From assembly GCA_947258985.1 (NCBI GenBank), contig CAMYKI010000045.1:1-38842 (forward strand): 38,842 nt of DNA, given 5' to 3'. This document shows, piece by piece, positions 1 to 8,566 of the stretch. The translations under genes were made by a program, and so were the position numbers. How positions within the stretch are numbered: the first letter of the stretch is position 1; each line of letters begins with the position of its first letter. The stretch comes from an uncultured Acidimicrobiaceae bacterium (lineage in GTDB: Bacteria > Actinomycetota > Acidimicrobiia > Spongiisociales > UBA5794). The notes under the pieces are model-generated. The model saw nothing but the letters and a program-made list of their open reading frames with translations, did no database searches and was not told the DNA's origin.

Positions 1-243
1 ACCCATCCGGTCCATCAGATCGTCTACTTCGCAACCGGCGCCGACGTCGACACCGTCGTCGTTGCCGGGGAGGTGCTTATGAAGAGCCGTCGTGTCACGA
101 CGCTCGACAAGGCCTCCGTGCTCGACTCGGCTCGTCACGAGCAGGCCTTGGCTTTCGCGCGAGTAGGCCTCGAGCCGGCAGCGGAACGGGAGGGCATGTG
201 GGGTGCTGTGCGTTACTCCAATGCCCCTCAGATCGAGCTCTAG
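1..243 (+). CDS. Amidohydrolase family protein, C-terminal fragment (5' end outside window)
   Basis: The first 80 codons are open from base 1 to a TAG at 241-243. The stretch reads as the C-terminal end of a TrzA/AtzB/MTA-SAH deaminase-type amidohydrolase: the HPVHQIVYFATGADVDTVVV segment, followed by GEVLMKSRRVTTLD, matches the beta-strand-rich tail in which these enzymes carry a 'VxTVxVxGxxVMxxRxVLTLD' pattern. The metal-binding and catalytic residues would lie upstream of the window, so substrate cannot be judged. The family hydrolyses amino or chloro groups on purine- or triazine-like rings in the cytoplasm. The next gene is on the opposite strand. Confidence 0.75.
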   Translation, partial: THPVHQIVYFATGADVDTVVVAGEVLMKSRRVTTLDKASVLDSARHEQALAFARVGLEPAAEREGMWGAVRYSNAPQIEL

Positions 244-355
244 TGGGTTGTCGCTAGGGCAACGCCAGGATTCTTCATGTCGCCTCGCAGGCCGGGTATG
301 TGGATGACCGCCGTTTGGGTAGCGACCTGGGGGCGACGAAGAAGCTTCGACAGTG

Positions 356-880
356 TCAACCCCGCTGAGCCAACACGGCTTTCACGTCCTCGTTCTCGAC
401 AAAACCGGCCTTGCGGGCGATTCGTCGCTGCTGGGCGGCGACGATCAGATCTCCCTCGTCCACACCATCCGGGACTGGGGTAATCCAGCTCATGAGCTCG
501 ACCACTGCACCGTTGGGGTCGCGAAAATAGAGGGAACGCTCATATCCGCGATCTACCGGTCCTTTGTAGCGGACTCCGTGGGCATCTAGCGTCGCCATAG
601 CTTCGTCGATCGGTACGTCGAGGTTGAGGGCAAGGTGCAGCATGGCACCCAGCTGGCGCCGCTGCGGCGTGTCGGGCAGCGACCCTTGCTTGGGTACGAA
701 GTAGGCGATGAACTGGCCTGGTCCGGCCTCGAAAAAGAGGTGCATCTGGCTGTCGTCGTCCAGGTTGGGCTGTTCGAGCACGAGTCGCATGCCGAGAACG
801 TCGCGGTAGAAGGCAACGGTCTCGTCGTAGTTGCGTCCGACGAGTGCAGGGTGATTGATTCCGTTGGTGCGGATTGCCAC
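356..880 (-). CDS. VOC superfamily protein (glyoxalase/extradiol dioxygenase-like)
   Basis: 174 aa, GTG start at 880. The N-terminus (GINHPALVGRNYDETVAFYRD) and the later LYFRDPNGAVVELMSW segment are the two paired beta-alpha-beta-beta-beta modules of the vicinal oxygen chelate fold. His10 near the N-terminus and the Glu of AVVELMSW fit metal ligands; the central NLDVPIDEAMATLDAHGV block is the usual linker to module two. The substrate is unknown: members range from glyoxalases to ring-cleavage dioxygenases and resistance proteins. It starts 3 nt after the pirin stop, so the two are probably co-transcribed and may both serve response to, or turnover of, a phenolic compound, under the divergent MarR regulator. 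Confidence 0.85.
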   Translation of the reverse strand: MAIRTNGINHPALVGRNYDETVAFYRDVLGMRLVLEQPNLDDDSQMHLFFEAGPGQFIAYFVPKQGSLPDTPQRRQLGAMLHLALNLDVPIDEAMATLDAHGVRYKGPVDRGYERSLYFRDPNGAVVELMSWITPVPDGVDEGDLIVAAQQRRIARKAGFVENEDVKAVLAQRG

Positions 881-883
881 GGG

Positions 884-1846
884 TCACCCTTCTCCGTGGA
901 TTGGGGGAATACGACCGAGGCGGCCCGCCTCGAAGTCCTCGAGAGCCTGCAGCACCTGGGCGCGGGTGTTCATTACGAAAGGTCCGTGCCAAGCAACCGG
1001 TTCGCGGATCGGCAGGCCGCCGAGCAGCAACACATCGACGTCGGGGCTTCGTGACTCTTGACGCTCGTCGGCGTTGATAGTCACGACATCCCCTGCGCCG
1101 AACACGCCGAGCTGACCCATCTGAAAGGGCTTGCGTTGTAAGCCGAACGAGCCACGTCCGTTGAGCACATACGCCAGAGCATTGAAATCGGGCCGCCAGG
1201 GCAGACGGAGCTCGGCGCCGGCGCTGAGGGTTGCGTGGATCATTGTGATCGGCGTGTGGGTCTGGCCGGGTCCGGTATGGCCGGCGACATCGCCGGCGAT
1301 GAGCCTCAGCAATGCTCCGCCGTCGGAAGAGGTCAGCAACCGCACCTGTTCAGCGCCCAGGTCTTGATATCTTGGCGCCAGAAACTTGTCGTCGGCGGGA
1401 AGATTGACCCAGAGCTGGAATCCATGAAACAGCCCACCGGACATGACCAGATGCTCTGGAGGTGTCTCGATGTGAAGAAGCCCGGAACCCGCCGTCATCC
1501 ATTGAGTGTCGCCATTTGTGATGAGGCCGCCACCGCCCTCTGAGTCTTGGTGTTCCATGATCCCGTCGATCATGTAGGTAACCGTCTCGAAGCCGCGGTG
1601 CGGGTGCCAGGGCGTGCCTTTGGGCTCGCCGGGTGCATACTCCACTTCTCCCATCTGGTCGAGATGAATGAACGGATCGAGCTCAGCCAGGTCAACGCCG
1701 GCAAAGGCTCGCCGGACTGGGAACCCTTCTCCTTCATAACCTTGGGGTGCGGTCGTCACCGACTTCACAGGCCGGTCGAGAGCAGCGATGTCGGGGGAGG
1801 CGATCCGAGGGAGCGCAAGATTGTCGGCAACGGTCACGGCCGGCAT
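884..1846 (-). CDS. Pirin family protein (bicupin)
   Basis: 320 aa, ATG start at 1846 preceded by AAGGAAG. The N-terminal cupin carries the pirin signature: HPHRGFETVTYMIDG, then HQDSEGGGG..TNGDTQWMTAGSGLLHIE, giving the His/His/His/Glu metal site. A second cupin (LRLPWRPDFNALAYVLNGRG) follows, then a short C-terminal tail. Pirins are Fe-binding; several have quercetin 2,3-dioxygenase activity, others act as regulators, so the reaction here is open. The gene heads a two-gene minus-strand operon with the VOC protein and is divergent from a MarR regulator across a palindromic operator, suggesting induction by an aromatic or oxidising compound. Confidence 0.9.
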   Translation of the reverse strand: MPAVTVADNLALPRIASPDIAALDRPVKSVTTAPQGYEGEGFPVRRAFAGVDLAELDPFIHLDQMGEVEYAPGEPKGTPWHPHRGFETVTYMIDGIMEHQDSEGGGGLITNGDTQWMTAGSGLLHIETPPEHLVMSGGLFHGFQLWVNLPADDKFLAPRYQDLGAEQVRLLTSSDGGALLRLIAGDVAGHTGPGQTHTPITMIHATLSAGAELRLPWRPDFNALAYVLNGRGSFGLQRKPFQMGQLGVFGAGDVVTINADERQESRSPDVDVLLLGGLPIREPVAWHGPFVMNTRAQVLQALEDFEAGRLGRIPPIHGEG

Positions 1847-1883
1847 GATTCTTCCTTTTACTGAGTGAATACTGTTTATTGGC

Positions 1884-1899
1884 AGTTACAACTGTAACT
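1884..1899. promoter_or_regulatory. Palindromic operator between pirin and MarR genes
   Basis: AGTTACA-AC-TGTAACT is a perfect 7-bp inverted repeat with a 2-bp spacer in the 70-bp divergent intergenic region. GTTACA on each strand could serve as the -35 element of each divergent promoter. On the plus strand GTTACA (1885-1890) is 17 bp from TATATT (1908-1913). A MarR dimer bound here would cover both -35 boxes, giving autorepression plus control of the pirin-VOC operon. MarR sites of this size and symmetry are typical of the family; that this regulator binds it is inference. Confidence 0.65.
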
Positions 1900-1913
1900 A
1901 CTTCTGATATATT
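1885..1913 (+). promoter_or_regulatory. Putative promoter of the MarR gene, leaderless transcript likely
   Basis: GTTACA (1885-1890), 17-bp spacer, TATATT (1908-1913). The ATG at 1920 lies 7 nt after the -10 box, where transcription would begin, and no Shine-Dalgarno sequence precedes it. This fits a leaderless mRNA, which is common in actinobacteria. Confidence 0.5.
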
Positions 1914-1919
1914 CCGGTG

Positions 1920-2360
1920 ATGCGGCCGAGCGAGGAAACGATCGAGGCGTGGCGGCTCATGCTGCAAGCGCATCAGCGATTGACTACTCAGATGGATCAA
2001 GAACTGCGGAAGCGGCACGGGCTCCAATTGGATTGGTATGACGTGCTGTATCAGCTCCACGATGCCGGCGGTCGAATGCGCATGCACGAGTTGGCTGCAG
2101 CCACCCTCTTTTCACGGACCGATTGCACCCGCCTTGTGGATCGAATGGAACGGGTTGGGCTGGTGCAGAGAGAACCGGCGGCGGAAGATCGACGTGGGGT
2201 TTACGCCGTCGCAACTGCCGAAGGGCAGGCATTGTTCCGCCGGGCTGCGGCATCTCATCTCGAGGACATCCAACAGTTGTTCGGTGCCCATGTGACCGCC
2301 GATGAGGCTAAGGCGATGGCTGAGGGTTTGGGACGAGCTATCCAGGCGGGAGAGGGGTAG
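1920..2360 (+). CDS. MarR family transcriptional regulator
   Basis: 146 aa from ATG 1920 (a GTG at 1917 is in frame). Helices 1-2 (EAWRLMLQAHQRLTTQMDQ) form the dimer interface. The winged helix-turn-helix is MRMHELAAATLFSRTDCTRL, followed by the family hallmark VDRMERVGLVQREPAAEDRRG, where the DRRG turn starts the wing. The C-terminal helix (ADEAKAMAEGLGRAI) completes the dimerisation domain. No cysteine sits at the OhrR redox position, so a small-molecule ligand is more likely than peroxide sensing. It is divergent from the pirin/VOC pair and probably represses both units from the shared palindrome. Confidence 0.92.
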   Translation: MRPSEETIEAWRLMLQAHQRLTTQMDQELRKRHGLQLDWYDVLYQLHDAGGRMRMHELAAATLFSRTDCTRLVDRMERVGLVQREPAAEDRRGVYAVATAEGQALFRRAAASHLEDIQQLFGAHVTADEAKAMAEGLGRAIQAGEG

Positions 2361-2856
2361 CGTCTTGCCCGTCAGCTGTCGCAGTGATGGTGACGCTGAA
2401 CTGGTGCGTCGGCTCGTGCCCGGCAATTGTCGATAGGCTCGAATCGGAGCGACCGATGCTCCATCGCCTGCTCTGCAGCGTGCGACTTAGCCTCCCGTCA
2501 GAGCAGCGACATCCATGCGATGAGCAGGCCGCGGCGTGACCAAGCCCGGTGCGCCACCAGTTCGGGGCAACCAGAGAGCGGATAGCAGCCCGGTCGTGAT
2601 TTGCCGATAGTCGGCCGTGAAGCAGAACCTTCCCCATCCCGGTTTCAGCAACCGAACTGTTCGAAGCCGAGCATTCCGCAAAGGATTCCGAGGTGGCCTG
2701 AGTCCTTGCGTTCGGTCACAGGCGGCGTTGTGGCTTGAATAGGTCGGCAGGCATGTTGCGATTCATCGCGATCGGCGGGAGGCTCTCGATACGAAGGTCT
2801 CGGCTAGTTTGACGGCGTCCCGCCGAAGGTAGATCGACAACTACACTCCGGCGGCC
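2361..2856. other. Intergenic stretch, no gene recognised
   Basis: About 500 bp between the MarR and antiporter genes. Open frames here have no recognisable protein character on either strand. A TACACT (2842-2847) close to the antiporter ATG could be a -10 box, but no good -35 lies at the right distance. Confidence 0.5.
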
Positions 2857-4773
2857 ATGAGCACCCTCTCCTCCGCCATCGCCTTCGCTGTCCTTTGCCT
2901 CGGCTCGTACATGGTCGGGAAGGGATTCAAAGCGCTGCGCCTTCCCACGATTACCGGCTACCTCTTCACAGGAGCCCTCGCGGGGTCGTTCGGTGTGGAG
3001 ATGATCGTCTCTGCGGAAGCAGAGCGATTGCGATTCGTTGACGAGATAGCGCTTGCGGTAATCGCGTTCGTTGCTGGTTCGGAGCTTTATGTCAAGGAGA
3101 TTCGTCCTCGCCTCCGGCCAATTCTGTTCACCGCCGGCGGAATCCTGGTTGTTGCCTTCATCCTTCTGACCGGCGCCATATTCCTGCTGACCGAGGTGCT
3201 CTCGTTTACATCGGAATACACCACGATGGCCAAAGTGGCAACCGCTCTGCTCGGGGGGGCCGTGCTCCTGGCTCTGTCTCCACCGTCCACAATTGCCGTC
3301 ATCAAGGAGGTGCGAGCCCGCGGCCCATTTACCCGGACCGCGCTTGGTGTGACCGTGTTCATGGATGTTGCAATCATCGTTCTCTTTGCGGTGATGACAT
3401 CCGTCGCAGCTGCACTGCTCACCGACGTCAGTCTCAACATCGGTTTTCTGGGACTCATCGCGCTAGATCTCGCTTCTGCAGTAACCATTGGGATCGCTGC
3501 AGGCTTCGTGCTTCGGGCACTACTGGGCTTGAGAGTTCCTCGGCTGGTCAAGATCGCGGGGATTCTCGCTCTCGGCTTTGGCATCTACGAGCTCGCCGAG
3601 TTTGTAGACAAGTGGAGCATCGACAACCTCGGGTTTGAGATCTACATCGAACCACTGCTTATTGCCCTCATCGCCGGATTCTTCATGACCAACTTCAGTG
3701 CCTTCAGAGTCGAGTTCGATAGCCTCCTCCATGACATTGGCCCCAGTGTCTATGTTGCGTTCTTTACGATCACGGGTCTCGCTCTCAAGCTCGACGTCCT
3801 GTGGTCCACGCTTCCGATTGCGCTCGTGCTCTTCGCGGTCAGAGTGCTCGGGATTGGAATTGGCGCCGGTGCGGGCTCAACACTCGCTGGAGAGTCACCG
3901 CTGGTTCGGCGGACATCGTGGATGGCCTTCATCACCCAAGCCGGTATTGCGCTTGGCCTTGCCCGCGAGGTCGCCGTTCAGTTCCCGGACCTCGGAGATG
4001 CCTTTGCCACACTGATCATTTCGGTGGTTGTCATCAACGAGATCGTCGGCCCACTCTTCCTCAAGGCAGGTCTTCGCCGAGTGGGCGAAGCCCACCTTCC
4101 AGAATCGACCCACGGCCCAGAATCGGGCAAAGTTGTGATCCTGGGAGTCGAGGGACAGTCGATTGCGCTGGCTCGAGCCCTGATCAACGATGGGTGGGAC
4201 GTCATCGTGGTTGACACCGACGCAGATCAGATTGATCGGATTGCAGCTTCAGACGTCGACGAGCTACTGATTTCGGAGGTCAATGCCGACACTCTCGGTC
4301 AGTTCGTGGACGCGGATACTGCCGCTGTGGTGGCAATGCTTCCCGACGACGACGCCAACCACTACGCGCTTCGTTTCGCATTCGAGGAGCACGGGATCGA
4401 CCGCTTGGTGGCGCGTCCCGCCGGAGCATCGCATGCGAATGACTTCGCAGACCTCGGCGTATTCATCGTCGACCCCGGCTCGGCGATGGTGACATTGTTG
4501 GAGCAAGCCGTAAAGGCACCGCAATCGACGGCGCTATTCCTCCACCGTGATCCGGATAGAACCGTGTCCCAGGCCACTGTCACCAATCCGGATGTTCACG
4601 GCGCCCTACTGCGAGACCTAAAGTTGCCCCCGGATGTGCTCGTGCTGGAGATCCAACGAGGAGAAAGCACCTTGCTGGCTCAAGGATCGACCATTTTCCG
4701 CTTGGGGGACGAGGTGACTTATGTCGCTGAACGCGATTCTCTCGAGGAAGTGCGTCTCCGTCTGAGCCGCTAG
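2857..4773 (+). CDS. CPA2-type cation/proton antiporter with TrkA-N/TrkA-C module
   Basis: 638 aa, ATG 2857. Residues 1-405 contain about 12 hydrophobic segments of the Na+/H+ exchanger fold, including the early LPTITGYLFTGALAGS unwound-helix region, the ALLGGAVLLALSPPSTIAVIKE segment and an acidic VTVFMDVAIIVL helix where D likely takes part in transport. Residues ~425-540 are a TrkA-N Rossmann domain (KVVILGVEGQSIALARALI, then VIVVDTDADQ), and residues ~555-638 a TrkA-C-like domain ending in RLGDEVTYVAERDSLEEVR. KefB/KefC-type proteins export K+ or Na+ in exchange for H+, gated by nucleotide binding to the Rossmann domain. The glycine motif is GVEGQS rather than GxGxxG, so nucleotide preference may differ. 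Monocistronic. Confidence 0.9.
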   Translation: MSTLSSAIAFAVLCLGSYMVGKGFKALRLPTITGYLFTGALAGSFGVEMIVSAEAERLRFVDEIALAVIAFVAGSELYVKEIRPRLRPILFTAGGILVVAFILLTGAIFLLTEVLSFTSEYTTMAKVATALLGGAVLLALSPPSTIAVIKEVRARGPFTRTALGVTVFMDVAIIVLFAVMTSVAAALLTDVSLNIGFLGLIALDLASAVTIGIAAGFVLRALLGLRVPRLVKIAGILALGFGIYELAEFVDKWSIDNLGFEIYIEPLLIALIAGFFMTNFSAFRVEFDSLLHDIGPSVYVAFFTITGLALKLDVLWSTLPIALVLFAVRVLGIGIGAGAGSTLAGESPLVRRTSWMAFITQAGIALGLAREVAVQFPDLGDAFATLIISVVVINEIVGPLFLKAGLRRVGEAHLPESTHGPESGKVVILGVEGQSIALARALINDGWDVIVVDTDADQIDRIAASDVDELLISEVNADTLGQFVDADTAAVVAMLPDDDANHYALRFAFEEHGIDRLVARPAGASHANDFADLGVFIVDPGSAMVTLLEQAVKAPQSTALFLHRDPDRTVSQATVTNPDVHGALLRDLKLPPDVLVLEIQRGESTLLAQGSTIFRLGDEVTYVAERDSLEEVRLRLSR

Positions 4774-5323
4774 GTCAACCTGTCGGTCAAGATGAACGCT
4801 CCACTTGGCGTATTTCGAGAAGTGGGTTCACCGGCATTTCGACGTCTGCGTGTATAGCGGCGGGACGGCCTGGTCCTAGGTCAATTGGTCGGGCCGTGTT
4901 CTTGCGTACCTACCACGGTGTCGCTGCAGAGGACTTTGGAATAGCCCGCGCACCGCGACGGCATGCGGTCTGACGCTGTAGCAACGACAGCCACGCCTCT
5001 CGACCTATTGGAAGGTATGGCGCAGATTCGGGTTCGATTGGACAGGTGGAGCGGGAGCTGGAGCCGGGGCAATCTGGCCGGGGCCGACGACTGCCTGACC
5101 CTCGGTGTAGGGCATCGAGCGAGAATCACCCCATACGGTGGTTTGCCGACGACGCCGGATCTTTCGTCCCATTCTTTGTAACGCTGATGGTTTGTATTGC
5201 TTCATACCAGCTCTACGAGGCTGCCACAGATAACGGATCATTCATTCACTGTTTCCGGGCAACCGCCGTAGCCGTGAGGAGAACCCTCATCCCCGCACAG
5301 AATCACCAGGCTAGAGGTGCGCT
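4774..5323. other. Intergenic stretch, no gene recognised
   Basis: About 550 bp. Short ORFs on both strands lack any recognisable motif and overlap one another. A GGTTCGATT string at about 5030 recalls a tRNA T-loop, but its flanks do not pair, so it is not called. Confidence 0.5.
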
Positions 5324-5680
5324 TCAGTCCCGACTCGAATCTTCCCCGGAAGCCATCGGACGGGGCGAGATGGGGTCGATACCGATACTCAGCAGATACC
5401 TGCGCCGGGCCCGTTCGATGCTTCTCCATTTGGCGGCGTCGGCGTTGTTGAAAATCGCCGCCGGACCGCTGCGCAGTTCGGCGGGAATTCCCGGTTCGAA
5501 TCGCCACCACGCCTCGGGCATGCCCCACATATTCCAGCGCAGCAGAAACTCGTCGCGGATGGAATTCCAAACCCCTTCCGCTGTTTCGATGGACCCGAAG
5601 GCGGCAACGAGTTCCTCATCACTGCCGAACGTGAATAGGCGGAAATGCTCGAAGGTGATGCCAGGTTCTCGCCGTCTCAT
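5324..5680 (-). CDS. Hypothetical protein, 118 aa
   Basis: ATG at 5680 overlaps the TGA of the upstream toxin remnant (ATGA junction), which suggests translational coupling. The sequence looks like a genuine folded protein, with a Trp-rich centre (LLRWNMWGMPEAWWRFEPGIP) and no transmembrane segment or signal peptide. I do not recognise the family. The C-terminus is rich in Arg and Ser. It may have travelled with the toxin remnant as part of a small accessory cassette. Confidence 0.5.
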   Translation of the reverse strand: MRRREPGITFEHFRLFTFGSDEELVAAFGSIETAEGVWNSIRDEFLLRWNMWGMPEAWWRFEPGIPAELRSGPAAIFNNADAAKWRSIERARRRYLLSIGIDPISPRPMASGEDSSRD

Positions 5681-5865
5681 CTGTCCAGTATCGCCGATTT
5701 GGAGCCGGCTAAGTCGCCTCGCCGCGGTTTGCCGACCCGTTGTGGGTTCCCGAGTAGGGGACCGACGAGGTAGTCGAGGACTGCGAGGGCGACCTTCTCC
5801 GGAAGTCGATCAATAGCTCTTCGGGCCGGCCCGGCAACAACTAGATCCCAAGGCGCTTCGGTCAC
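5677..5865 (-). pseudogene. Truncated RelE/ParE-type toxin remnant
   Basis: GTG start at 5865 gives 62 aa (the frame stays open further upstream to 5952, but homology begins at the GTG). WDLVVAGPARRAIDRLPEKV, then YLVGPLLGNPQRVGKPRRGDLAG, is the RelE family N-terminal two thirds. A full toxin continues with the SARRGxYRVxYRI strand that carries catalytic residues; here the frame runs into SKSAILDR and stops. No antitoxin gene precedes it: the flippase gene lies immediately beyond on the other strand. The toxin is therefore probably inactive and orphaned. It overlaps the 118-aa ORF by 4 nt. Confidence 0.65.
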
Positions 5866-6031
5866 GCGGTCTTGGAGCGGATTTGGCTGACCTGGGTGGC
5901 ACCGAGCAAGGCTCCAGACCGGCCAATGGTGGTTAGTTGAGCCGCGCAGCAACTCGGACTGCGCCCTACGCTATGGGCACCCCACGATCGTATCGCCAGC
6001 AAACGGGGCACCACCGGAGGTTGATCGGACG

Positions 6032-7369
6032 TTGAGCGAGGAAAAGGGCATCTTGCGACAGCTTCCCGCAGGTGTCGTCGACAGCGGCTTCGCTTCCGTT
6101 GCGACGTTTGTAGTCGGGATATCCGCCGTCAACCTATTCGACGATGTCGGGCGTGGCGTGTACGCCATCTTCTTTTCGGCGTTCATCATGGGAGCGTTGC
6201 TGTCAAACGAGCTGATCTTCACACCCGCCGAGGTGGGGGCAGTGTCCCACCCTGAGTCCGAGCGTATATCCCTCGTGCCGGGGAGTCTGCGGCTCGGGGT
6301 CGGACCTAGTCTGCTGGGTGCACTTGCCGTCCTGATGGCGATCGTCGTCACCGCCGATTATGCGGAGCCAGAACAGGCTGCAGGATTGGCAGCAACGACT
6401 GCAGTTGCGACCGTGCTGTCACCGATGCAGGACCATGTACGCCGAATGCTCCACATCGCCGCGCTTTCCTGGACGGCAGCGTTGGTCTCAATCGTGCAGC
6501 TCCTTGCCGTCGTCATATTGGTTTCTTGGGGCGTCGTGGCGGACCTGCCCGTTGCCTGGATCCCATTCGGCGCATTGGCCGGCGCTAACGCCGTCTCCCT
6601 GGCTGTGGGGTTGCTGCTCGTCCGACGCAACACCAAGAGTCAGGCGAAGGTGCGATTGCGGTTCCGTGCGCTCGCTTCCAAAGGCGTGTGGTTCGTCCTG
6701 AACGCAGCCGCACCCGCAGTGATGGGGTTTGCCGTTGCGGCCATCATTGCCTGGTTGGCGAGTCCCGAGGACCTCGGATATGCCGAAGCGGCAAGAGTTG
6801 TGGCCCAACCTGTGCTCGTGCTCGCCACAGGGTTGAAAGTGGTGTTGTACCCGCGGTCGGTCAGGGCTGCAATGGACCGCGATTTACCTGCGGCGCGCCG
6901 CACCAACACCACCTATCTCGTCGCTGTCGGCCTTGGTGGCGCTGCCTATCTGCTCGTCGTAGGGTGGGACTGGGTGCTCAATCCGATGGCAGCGATCGTT
7001 CCGGCCGCGTATGTGCTGACCGGCCTCGTCGCCCTGACGATTGCGGCCAATCTTGCGAACGCGGCGTGGTTCCTGCAGAGCTCCGAACTGGCAGGCGCCG
7101 GCCGCGAGTCCTCCCTTGCCGGAATCTCTTGGATCACCAGCCTCGTATGGTTGATGGCGGCATTCTCGGCTGGCGTAACCGGCGCGTATGCGCGTTCGCT
7201 CGGAGCAATAGCGGGAGCAGGTGTCCGGTACGTGGCCCAGATTCGGGTTCTCAAAGTGGCCTATAGGACTACCGACCAGGCGGAGTCTCCGACCCCCCGG
7301 GCACAGGACGAAGCGCACGGTCTCAGCGCCATCCATCCCGATGGGAAAACGAACGACGATCCTTCGTGA
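6032..7369 (+). CDS. Flippase-like polytopic membrane protein (Wzx/MVF-type)
   Basis: 445 aa, TTG start at 6032 with GGAGG at 6016-6020 (11 nt spacing, slightly long). The protein has about 12 hydrophobic segments with the VDSGFASVATFVVGISAVN first helix and the LASPEDLGYAEAARVVAQPV segment typical of polysaccharide-biosynthesis flippases of the MOP superfamily, which translocate lipid-linked glycans across the inner membrane. The family call rests on topology and these segments only. The C-terminal ~35 residues are hydrophilic. It converges on two glycosyltransferase genes, so the region may be a small glycan locus, but no polymerase or priming transferase is visible. Confidence 0.6.
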   Translation: MSEEKGILRQLPAGVVDSGFASVATFVVGISAVNLFDDVGRGVYAIFFSAFIMGALLSNELIFTPAEVGAVSHPESERISLVPGSLRLGVGPSLLGALAVLMAIVVTADYAEPEQAAGLAATTAVATVLSPMQDHVRRMLHIAALSWTAALVSIVQLLAVVILVSWGVVADLPVAWIPFGALAGANAVSLAVGLLLVRRNTKSQAKVRLRFRALASKGVWFVLNAAAPAVMGFAVAAIIAWLASPEDLGYAEAARVVAQPVLVLATGLKVVLYPRSVRAAMDRDLPAARRTNTTYLVAVGLGGAAYLLVVGWDWVLNPMAAIVPAAYVLTGLVALTIAANLANAAWFLQSSELAGAGRESSLAGISWITSLVWLMAAFSAGVTGAYARSLGAIAGAGVRYVAQIRVLKVAYRTTDQAESPTPRAQDEAHGLSAIHPDGKTNDDPS

Positions 7370-7389
7370 CGACCGGAAACCGTTGTCAC
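7366..7389. terminator. Hairpin between convergent flippase and GT4 genes
   Basis: GTGACGAC-C-GG / AAA / CC-GTTGTCAC forms a stem of about 10 bp with one G-T pair and one bulged C. It overlaps both stop codons of the convergent genes. There is no strong T-tract on either side, so it may act as a bidirectional, weakly intrinsic terminator. Confidence 0.5.
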
Positions 7390-8564
7390 TCAGGCCTTGT
7401 CTCTGCTCGGGCGTTGCGGTGCTTGATCGCTTGGTCATAGATAGCGACGAGTGAACGGGCCCCGTCGTGGGAGAAATTGCTCTCATAGACGCTGCGTGCA
7501 CGTGCGCCGCCGTCATCGACGGCTTCATCTTCGTCGATCAACGAAAGCACACGTTCCCATTCAGACTGCTGTTGCACATCAAATGTCCAATCCGAGTGGA
7601 CTTGCTCGACGTAGTCCCGAACCAGAGCCACGTCCGACAAGGCAACTGGGATTCCGCAGGCCATAGCCTCGACAACGACGAGTGGGAACGCTTCCTCCCC
7701 AATCGTCGGGAGGATGAGCGCTCGACTTTGCCGCATCCGCGCAGTGACCTCGTCGATTTCGACACGGCCTATGAAGGTTACGTCGGGGAACGCATCTGCC
7801 AGATTGCCGGCGATTGGGCCGTCGCCGATGACAACGAGTTGCTGAGAGCGCGGGCGCGATGTAAATATGCGGCACAGGGCCTCCACGCCTTTCGCTTCGT
7901 TGATCCGGCCTACATAGAGCACCGTGTCGGATTGTGACGGTGGCGCAATGCGCCCACCGGGATCGCTGATGCGGTGCGGCCGAACCACGATGCGGTCCTC
8001 CGGAAAACCCCAACTCGAGAAGAGTCCGTGTGCTTGCGGCGTCAAAGCGACGAACCTATCGATGTGTTTTGACCAGGTGCCGCTGCGGTCGGCGACCGCG
8101 CCGGTGGCAGCCGCAATGATCGAGAGTGGAACGGAATCGCGGTAGCAGCGGTGCCTTACGGCAGAAAGGCGACTGGAAGCTACGCAGTCCCTGCACGTGA
8201 CTCCGTCGCGGATCATCTCTCCGTTCACGCATAGCCATCTGAAGTTGTGCAGGGTATGCACTATCGGCACCCCCATCTTCGATGCGGTTACGATCGATGC
8301 AGGAGACAGTCGAAACCAGGTGTTGTGGACGTGGATCACGTCCGGCTTCTCTGCCTTGATGATCCGTTCGACCTTCCTCGCCTCGAGGGGGTTCCAGGGA
8401 GCCAGAGCCAGCGCTCCGAGCGTCTGTACGGCGCCGGTCTGGTTTGTCACGCCGTAGAGCACCACGTCGTGCCCTGCGGCTTCCAGGTCCGCGCGGTCTC
8501 GATCGAGGACAACGTTCTCGCCGCCATCCACGCGGTATTCGTTGTGGAGTTGGAGAATCTTCAT
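7386..8564 (-). CDS. Glycosyltransferase family 4
   Basis: About 392 aa from ATG 8564 (a TTG at 8570 is in frame; MKILQLHNEY is the usual N-terminus). The GT-B fold is clear: N-terminal LHNEYRVDGGENVVLDRD glycine-rich acceptor loop, DVIHVHNTWFRLSP and HTLHNFRWLC strands. Then the nucleotide-sugar half follows: VLYVGRINEAKGVEALCRIF, VVIGDGPI, and the E-x7-E region ILPTIGEEAFPLVVVEAMACGIPV. The HNFRWLC..G..C..C segment with RHRCYR belongs to a subset of GT4 enzymes that keep a small cysteine cluster. It retains donor-sugar configuration. It follows the GT1 gene after 2 nt, so the two are co-translated and may act on the same lipid or metabolite. Confidence 0.9.
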   Translation of the reverse strand: MKILQLHNEYRVDGGENVVLDRDRADLEAAGHDVVLYGVTNQTGAVQTLGALALAPWNPLEARKVERIIKAEKPDVIHVHNTWFRLSPASIVTASKMGVPIVHTLHNFRWLCVNGEMIRDGVTCRDCVASSRLSAVRHRCYRDSVPLSIIAAATGAVADRSGTWSKHIDRFVALTPQAHGLFSSWGFPEDRIVVRPHRISDPGGRIAPPSQSDTVLYVGRINEAKGVEALCRIFTSRPRSQQLVVIGDGPIAGNLADAFPDVTFIGRVEIDEVTARMRQSRALILPTIGEEAFPLVVVEAMACGIPVALSDVALVRDYVEQVHSDWTFDVQQQSEWERVLSLIDEDEAVDDGGARARSVYESNFSHDGARSLVAIYDQAIKHRNARAETRPE

Positions 8565-8566
8565 GG

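Noticed and set aside
2338..2637. 99-codon minus-strand ORF downstream of MarR
   Set aside because: Composition is low in hydrophobic core residues and rich in Arg/Ser, typical of a shadow frame in GC-rich DNA.
5025..5045. tRNA T-loop-like GGTTCGATT
   Set aside because: Flanking bases do not form a T stem, and no acceptor or anticodon arm can be built around it.
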